Assembly (NCBI GenBank): GCA_900546845.1
Contig: UREK01000009.1
Coordinates: 13,615-77,614 of the forward strand
Direction: 5' to 3'
DNA from: an uncultured Eubacteriales bacterium
GTDB lineage: Bacteria > Bacillota > Clostridia > Christensenellales > CAG-138
Length of the DNA: 64,000 nucleotides
The notes beneath the pieces were generated by a model. It saw only the letters and a program-made list of their open reading frames with translations, did not search any database and was not told where the DNA came from. Below, piece by piece: positions 59,356 to 64,000 of this stretch. The position numbers were made by a program, and so were the translations under genes. Position 1 is the first letter of the stretch. The number at the start of each line of letters is the position of its first letter.

Positions 59356-60234
59356 ATGGAAGCAAACGCGATCAACCGCGAAAGCCGCCGCGCGCGGCTC
59401 CGGGCATACCGGCACAGGCCGCTTTCCCTGCTGCTGCGCCTTGCGGTGACGCTCTCCGCTGCCGTAACGGTGCTCGTGCTCGTGGCGCTTGTCGCCTATA
59501 TTTTAATCAAAGGCATCCCGAACCTCAAGCCTTCTCTGTTCGCCTGGGAATACACCACGGAGAACGCCTCCATGCTCCCGGCGGTCATCAACACCATCAC
59601 CATGACGGTGCTCTCGCTCCTCATGGCCGTCCCCGTAGGCGTTTGCTCCGCGATCTACCTGGTGGAATACGCCAGGCGTGGGAACAAGCTCGTCTCCCTC
59701 GTGCGGATCACGGCAGAAACGCTCCAGGGCATCCCGTCGATCGTCTATGGCCTCTTCGGCTTCCTGTTCCTCGTCGTCGCCTGCAAGTTCGGCTATTCGC
59801 TCCTGAGCGGCGCGATCACGCTTGCGATCATGATCCTGCCGCTGATCCTGCGCACGACGGAGGAGGCGCTCAAGGCCGTGCCGGATTCCTTCCGGGAAGG
59901 CAGCTTCGGCCTCGGCGCGGGGCGGCTCAGGACGGTGCTGCGCATCGTGCTCCCCTCGGCGGTGCCGGGTATCCTCGCGGGCGTGATCCTCGCCATCGGC
60001 AGGATCGTCGGCGAAACGGCCGCGCTCATCTACACCTCCGGCACCGTTGCGGGCGTGCCGAAAACGCTTCTCGGTTCCGGGCGGACGCTTGCGGTGCACA
60101 TGTACGCCCTCCTTTCCAACGGCCTTTACATGGAGGAGGCATATGCCACGGCAGTCGTGCTGCTCGTGATGGTTGTGGGCATAAACGCGCTCTCGGCCTG
60201 GCTTGCAAAAAAAGTTTCGGCAAAGCAGAGGTAA
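59356..60234 (+). CDS. pstA: Phosphate ABC transporter permease PstA
   Basis: A 292-residue permease with six membrane helices, IPSIVYGLFGFLFLV, the coupling helix DSFREGSFGLGAGRLRTV and GETAALIYTSG near the C-terminus. It starts 3 bases after pstC with its AAGGAGGG site inside the pstC end. Confidence 0.95.
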   Translation: MEANAINRESRRARLRAYRHRPLSLLLRLAVTLSAAVTVLVLVALVAYILIKGIPNLKPSLFAWEYTTENASMLPAVINTITMTVLSLLMAVPVGVCSAIYLVEYARRGNKLVSLVRITAETLQGIPSIVYGLFGFLFLVVACKFGYSLLSGAITLAIMILPLILRTTEEALKAVPDSFREGSFGLGAGRLRTVLRIVLPSAVPGILAGVILAIGRIVGETAALIYTSGTVAGVPKTLLGSGRTLAVHMYALLSNGLYMEEAYATAVVLLVMVVGINALSAWLAKKVSAKQR

Positions 60235-60240
60235 CAGCTT

Positions 60241-60990
60241 ATGGATAAATTTTCGATCAAAGACCTGAACCTGTATTACGGCGACTTCCATGCGCTCAAG
60301 GGCGTGACCCTCGGCCTTGGCGCAAACGAGATCACCGCGTTCATCGGCCCCTCGGGCTGCGGCAAATCCACGCTGCTCAAATCCCTCAACCGCATGAACG
60401 ACCTCGTGGAAGGCTGCCGCATCACCGGCGAAGTGCTGCTCGACGGGGAGAGCATCTACGGCGGCATGGACGTAAACCTGCTGCGCCGCCGGGTAGGGAT
60501 GGTGTTCCAAAAACCCAACCCCTTCCCGATGAGCATCTATGACAACATCGCCTATGGCCCGCGCACCCATGGCGTGCGTTCCAAGGTAAAGCTGGACGAC
60601 ATCGTGGAACGTTCGCTGCGCAGCGCAGCCATCTGGGATGAGGCAAAGGACCGCCTCAGGAAAAGCGCGCTGGGCATGTCCGGCGGACAGCAGCAGCGCC
60701 TCTGCATCGCCCGAGCGCTCGCCGTGCAGCCGGACGTGCTTTTGATGGATGAGCCGACGAGCGCGCTCGACCCAATCTCTACCTCCAAAATCGAAGACCT
60801 TGTTGTGGAACTGAAAAAAGATTATACTATTGTTATCGTTACCCACAACATGCAACAGGCGGCCCGCATTTCGGACAAAACCGCGTTTTTCCTTCTTGGC
60901 GAGGTCATCGAATTCGGCGAAACGGAAACCATCTTTTCCGTGCCCAGGGACAAGCGCACGGAAGATTACATCACGGGGAGGTTTGGATAA
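60241..60990 (+). CDS. pstB: Phosphate ABC transporter ATPase PstB
   Basis: A 249-residue ATPase: Walker A GPSGCGKSTLLKSLNR, MVFQKPNPFPMSIYDNI as Q-loop, signature GMSGGQQQRLCIARAL, Walker B LLMDEPTSALD and switch His VTHNMQQA. All residues for hydrolysis are intact. Its stop codon overlaps the phoU start by one base. Confidence 0.97.
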   Translation: MDKFSIKDLNLYYGDFHALKGVTLGLGANEITAFIGPSGCGKSTLLKSLNRMNDLVEGCRITGEVLLDGESIYGGMDVNLLRRRVGMVFQKPNPFPMSIYDNIAYGPRTHGVRSKVKLDDIVERSLRSAAIWDEAKDRLRKSALGMSGGQQQRLCIARALAVQPDVLLMDEPTSALDPISTSKIEDLVVELKKDYTIVIVTHNMQQAARISDKTAFFLLGEVIEFGETETIFSVPRDKRTEDYITGRFG

Positions 60991-61643
60991 TGCGCAACCA
61001 GTTCGACGAGCAGCTTGACCTGCTCAACGTGGAATTGATCCGGATGGGCGCGCTCTGCGAGGAGGCCATCAGCCTTGCGACGCGGGCGCTCCTCGAAGGC
61101 AGTGCCGCCGCCGCAGAAAAAGCCGTAGCGGTAGACACTGAGATCGACCAGAAGGAGCGCGAGATCGAGCAGCTGTGCATCAAGCTCCTGCTCAAGCAGC
61201 AGCCGGTCGCGCGCGATCTCCGGGTGATTTCCGCCGCGCTCAAGATGATCTCCGACATGGAGCGCATCGGCGACCAGGCGGCGGACATTTCCGAAATCAC
61301 AAAATACATCGGCAGAAACGACAACAAGAGCAAGGTACACATTGCGGACATGGCGAAGGCCACCGGCAAGATGGTGACGGACAGCATTGATTCCTTCGTG
61401 AAAAAGGATCTTGAGCTCGCCTATTCCGTCATGCGCTATGACGACGTGGTGGACGGTTTGTTTTCCGCCGTGCGGCGGGAGCTGATCGGCCTCATTTCCG
61501 AGGACAGCCACAACGGCGAGCTGTGTATCGACCTCTTGATGATCGCAAAATACTTTGAGCGCATCGGCGACCATGCCGTCAACATCGCAGAGTGGGTGGA
61601 ATTCTCGCTCACCGGCAAGCATACTTCAAACGAAGGAGTATAA
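60990..61643 (+). CDS. phoU: Phosphate transport regulator PhoU
   Basis: A 217-residue helical protein with the two PhoU repeats, each with a metal-binding E/DxxxD-type stretch (LKMISDMERIGDQAADI and AKYFERIGDHAVNIAE). It links the Pst transporter to the PhoR kinase and damps phosphate uptake. Confidence 0.95.
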   Translation: MRNQFDEQLDLLNVELIRMGALCEEAISLATRALLEGSAAAAEKAVAVDTEIDQKEREIEQLCIKLLLKQQPVARDLRVISAALKMISDMERIGDQAADISEITKYIGRNDNKSKVHIADMAKATGKMVTDSIDSFVKKDLELAYSVMRYDDVVDGLFSAVRRELIGLISEDSHNGELCIDLLMIAKYFERIGDHAVNIAEWVEFSLTGKHTSNEGV

Positions 61644-61644
61644 C

Positions 61645-62322
61645 ATGATCTATCTTCTGGAGGATGACAACAGCATCCGCGAGTTCGTCATCTATACGCT
61701 CAACAGCCAGGGGCTTGAGGCGCAGGGGTTCGACCGTCCCTCCGCCTTCTGGGCGGCGCTTGAACAGCGCCTGCCTTCCTTGGTGCTTCTGGACATCATG
61801 CTGCCGGAGGAGGACGGTCTTTCCGTGCTCAAGCGTCTGCGCGGCGCATCGAGTACGCGGCGCATCCCCGTCATCATGCTTACGGCCAAGAGCACAGAGT
61901 TCGACAAGGTGATCGGCCTCGACAGCGGCGCCGACGATTACATCCCCAAGCCCTTCGGCATGCTGGAGCTGCTCGCGCGCATCAGAGCGCTCCTGCGCCG
62001 CACGGAAGAAGAACATACCGAGCGGGAATACGCGCTTGGCGGGCTTTACGTCTGCCCAGCGAAGCACATCGTGCGTGCGGACGGCCAGAACGTGACGCTC
62101 ACGCTCAAGGAGTTCGAGCTGCTTTGCATGCTGCTTGAAAACAGCGGCATCGTACTCACGCGCGCGCAGCTTCTCGACCGCATCTGGGGCTATGCCTTTG
62201 ACGGCGAAAGCCGCACCGTGGACGTGCATGTGCGCACGCTGCGCCAAAAGCTCGGCGCCTGTGGTGCGCTGATCCAAACCGTGCGCGGCATCGGCTACAA
62301 GATCGGAGGGGACGAGGCATGA
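61645..62322 (+). CDS. phoP: Phosphate response regulator PhoP/PhoB
   Basis: A 225-residue OmpR-type regulator. The receiver has EDD at residues 6-8, the phosphoacceptor Asp in LVLLDIMLPEEDG and Lys in DDYIPKPFG. The C-terminal winged helix has LTLKEFELLCMLLEN and TVDVHVRTLRQKLG. GAAGGAG precedes the ATG at 61645. It should control the pst operon it belongs to. Confidence 0.94.
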   Translation: MIYLLEDDNSIREFVIYTLNSQGLEAQGFDRPSAFWAALEQRLPSLVLLDIMLPEEDGLSVLKRLRGASSTRRIPVIMLTAKSTEFDKVIGLDSGADDYIPKPFGMLELLARIRALLRRTEEEHTEREYALGGLYVCPAKHIVRADGQNVTLTLKEFELLCMLLENSGIVLTRAQLLDRIWGYAFDGESRTVDVHVRTLRQKLGACGALIQTVRGIGYKIGGDEA

Positions 62323-63965
62323 CGGCAAAGATCTTCCGTTCCATCTTCCTCGTCGCCACGGCAGTGCTGCTCGCATGCTTTGTTCTGATCTTCGGCATGC
62401 TTTACGAGCATTTGGGCGCGCAGATCCAGGCGGAGCTGCAAACCGAGGCAGTCTACATCGCCCAGGGGCTTGCGCAAAGCAGCGAAAGCTATTTTGAAGG
62501 GCTGCGCGGCACAAACCGCATCACTTGGGTAGCTGCGGACGGCACCGTCCTCTACGACAGCGACTCCGAAGCCGCCGCCATGGAAAACCACGCAGGCCGC
62601 GAGGAGATCCAGGAGGCGCTCACGAACGGCTCAGGGGAGAGCACGCGCTATTCCACCACGTTTGACGAGCGGCGCATCTATTTCGCCACCCGCCTTGCGG
62701 ACGGCACCGTGCTGCGCGTATCGAGCGCGCAGCATTCCGTCTGGGTTCTCATCCTGGGAATGCTTTCGCCCGTGATCGTCATTTTCGTGCTGGCGGCGAT
62801 TCTTTCCGGCGTGCTTGCCTCGGCGCTCGCCAAGCGCATCCTGCGACCGGTGAACGCCATCGACCTCGAGCATCCGGAGCAGAGCGAGGTTTATGAGGAA
62901 CTCTCCCCCCTGCTTTCCAAGATCTATCACCAGAACAGGGTGATCGACAGCCAGATCCACGAGCTCCAGCGCAAGCAGGCAGAATTCACTGCCATCACGG
63001 AGAACATGAGCGAGGGCTTTCTCGTGATCGACGGCCATACCGATCTGCTCTCCTACAACACGAGCGCACTCCGGCTGCTTGGCGCGGAGGCGGTGGACGG
63101 CCGGCACAGCGTGCTTGCGCTCAATCGCAGCGAAGGCTTCCGCAAGGCGGTGGAGCGCTCGCTTGCCGGAGAGCACTGCGAGCAACTTTTTGAGCGGGAG
63201 GGGCGGTATTTCCAGATCATGGCCAACCCCGTCGCTCATGAGGATCGCATCGCGGGCGCGGTCCTCATCATCCTGGACGTCACCGAAAAGCACGCCCGGG
63301 AAAATATGCGCCGGGAGTTTACCGCCAACGTCTCCCACGAGCTGAAAACGCCGCTCACCTCCATTTCCGGCACGGCGGAGATCATCAAGAATGGCTTCGT
63401 GAAACCTGAGGACGTCCCCCACTTCGCCGGGAATATCTATGAGGAAGCGCAGCGGCTCATCGCGCTCATCGGGGACATCATGCGGCTCTCCCAGCTTGAC
63501 GAGGATTCCATCCCCTTGGAAAAGGGGCCCGTAGACCTTTACGACCTCGCCGCCTCCGTGCTACGCCGGTTGGAGCCGGCGGCCGGGCAGCGCGGCGTCG
63601 CGCTCGAGCTCCTGGGCGAGCATGTGCAGGTGCACGGCGTTTCCCAGGTGCTCGACGAGATGATCTTCAACCTCTGCGACAACGCCGTGAAATACAACCG
63701 GGAAAGCGGGCATGTGCGCGTTTCCATCGGGGAGGAAAACGGCCATGCGGTGCTCCGCGTCGCGGACGACGGCATCGGTATCCCCGCCGCAGACCGCGCC
63801 CGCGTGTTCGAGCGGTTCTACCGGGTGGATAAGAGCCACTCCAAGGAGATCGGCGGCACGGGGCTCGGGCTTTCCATCGTCAAGCACGGCGCGGCGTTCC
63901 ACAACGCACGCGTTGCGCTTGAAAGCGAGCTTGGCAAGGGCACGACCGTAACGGTGACATTCTAA
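62319..63965 (+). CDS. phoR: Phosphate sensor histidine kinase PhoR
   Basis: A 548-residue kinase with two membrane helices (about 7-30 and 145-170) around an extracytoplasmic domain, then HAMP-like and PAS regions. The phosphoacceptor His box is NVSHELKTPLTSISG, and the ATPase part shows the N-box NLCDNAVKYN, VADDGIGIP and GGTGLGLSIV. It overlaps phoP by 4 bases. It is the last gene of the operon and is complete. Confidence 0.95.
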   Translation: MTAKIFRSIFLVATAVLLACFVLIFGMLYEHLGAQIQAELQTEAVYIAQGLAQSSESYFEGLRGTNRITWVAADGTVLYDSDSEAAAMENHAGREEIQEALTNGSGESTRYSTTFDERRIYFATRLADGTVLRVSSAQHSVWVLILGMLSPVIVIFVLAAILSGVLASALAKRILRPVNAIDLEHPEQSEVYEELSPLLSKIYHQNRVIDSQIHELQRKQAEFTAITENMSEGFLVIDGHTDLLSYNTSALRLLGAEAVDGRHSVLALNRSEGFRKAVERSLAGEHCEQLFEREGRYFQIMANPVAHEDRIAGAVLIILDVTEKHARENMRREFTANVSHELKTPLTSISGTAEIIKNGFVKPEDVPHFAGNIYEEAQRLIALIGDIMRLSQLDEDSIPLEKGPVDLYDLAASVLRRLEPAAGQRGVALELLGEHVQVHGVSQVLDEMIFNLCDNAVKYNRESGHVRVSIGEENGHAVLRVADDGIGIPAADRARVFERFYRVDKSHSKEIGGTGLGLSIVKHGAAFHNARVALESELGKGTTVTVTF

Positions 63966-64000
63966 GATGAAGCAAATATGCACAAGCGGGGGCTGCGCAT

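Overview
The window looks like one stretch of chromosome from a GC-rich, spore-forming anaerobic member of the Clostridia. The signs are Spo0A, a SpoIIQ-like M23 protein, a SPOCS/LysM coat-type protein, a complete V-type ATPase, rubrerythrin, the clostridial DUF1385-prmC-prfA-sua5-rpiB-upp gene order, and strong AGGAGG-type ribosome binding sites. I cannot name the genus. I saw no rRNA, tRNA or CRISPR array by eye.

Layout. 1-1276: the 3' end of a DUF1062-type gene and a nucleotidyltransferase. 1277-9060: a lower-GC integrative element with a large serine recombinase at its left end, a small TnpW-like gene and a complete type III restriction-modification pair (mod, res). It has split the terminator hairpin of glnA. 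9078-11292: glnA and a small membrane protein. 11411-19980: a nine-gene V-ATPase operon (F-I-K-E-C-G-A-B-D) with sodium-type c-ring ligands. 20280-26763: a housekeeping operon with a CapA-like lipoprotein gene between prmC and prfA. 26967-30538: SpoIIQ-like protein, a hairpin-rich intergenic repeat cluster, an aminotransferase, and a PadR/DUF2812 pair with a clear promoter and operator. 30614-35637: an HTH protein with a desulfoferrodoxin-like tail, galM, rubrerythrin, Cu/Zn SOD and a YyaL-type thioredoxin-fold protein. 35762-42877: a cysteine-rich small protein, bioY, carbamate kinase, DUF1015, a PlsC-like acyltransferase, a frameshifted AraC/GyrI regulator, and a methyltransferase behind a structured leader with a 13-codon ORF. 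43039-45776: SPOCS/LysM protein, a cluster of DnaA boxes, and Spo0A. 46082-50752: a MarR regulator, a heterodimeric ABC exporter and a GNAT acetyltransferase. 50824-57348: two tandem S41-like lipoproteins made by a local duplication, an MBL-fold hydrolase, a YcxB-like protein, a GPH sugar symporter and a flavodoxin-like protein. 57534-63965: the phosphate regulon pstSCAB-phoU-phoP-phoR.

Main points for a second look. (1) The type III RM element has both ends visible and its empty site can be rebuilt. (2) Spo0A has Glu at the phosphoacceptor position (residue 56) and has lost one acidic-pocket Asp. (3) PstS has its two halves in reversed order, as in a circular permutation. (4) The two S41-like lipoproteins share a 347-bp identical 5' block but have divergent middles. 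(5) A leader ORF and nested hairpins precede a SAM methyltransferase. (6) Four DnaA-box-like sites lie within 65 bp between spo0A and the SPOCS gene.

All calls come from reading sequence and translations; no database search was run. Family names rest on remembered motifs, and start codons were chosen from visible ribosome binding sites.
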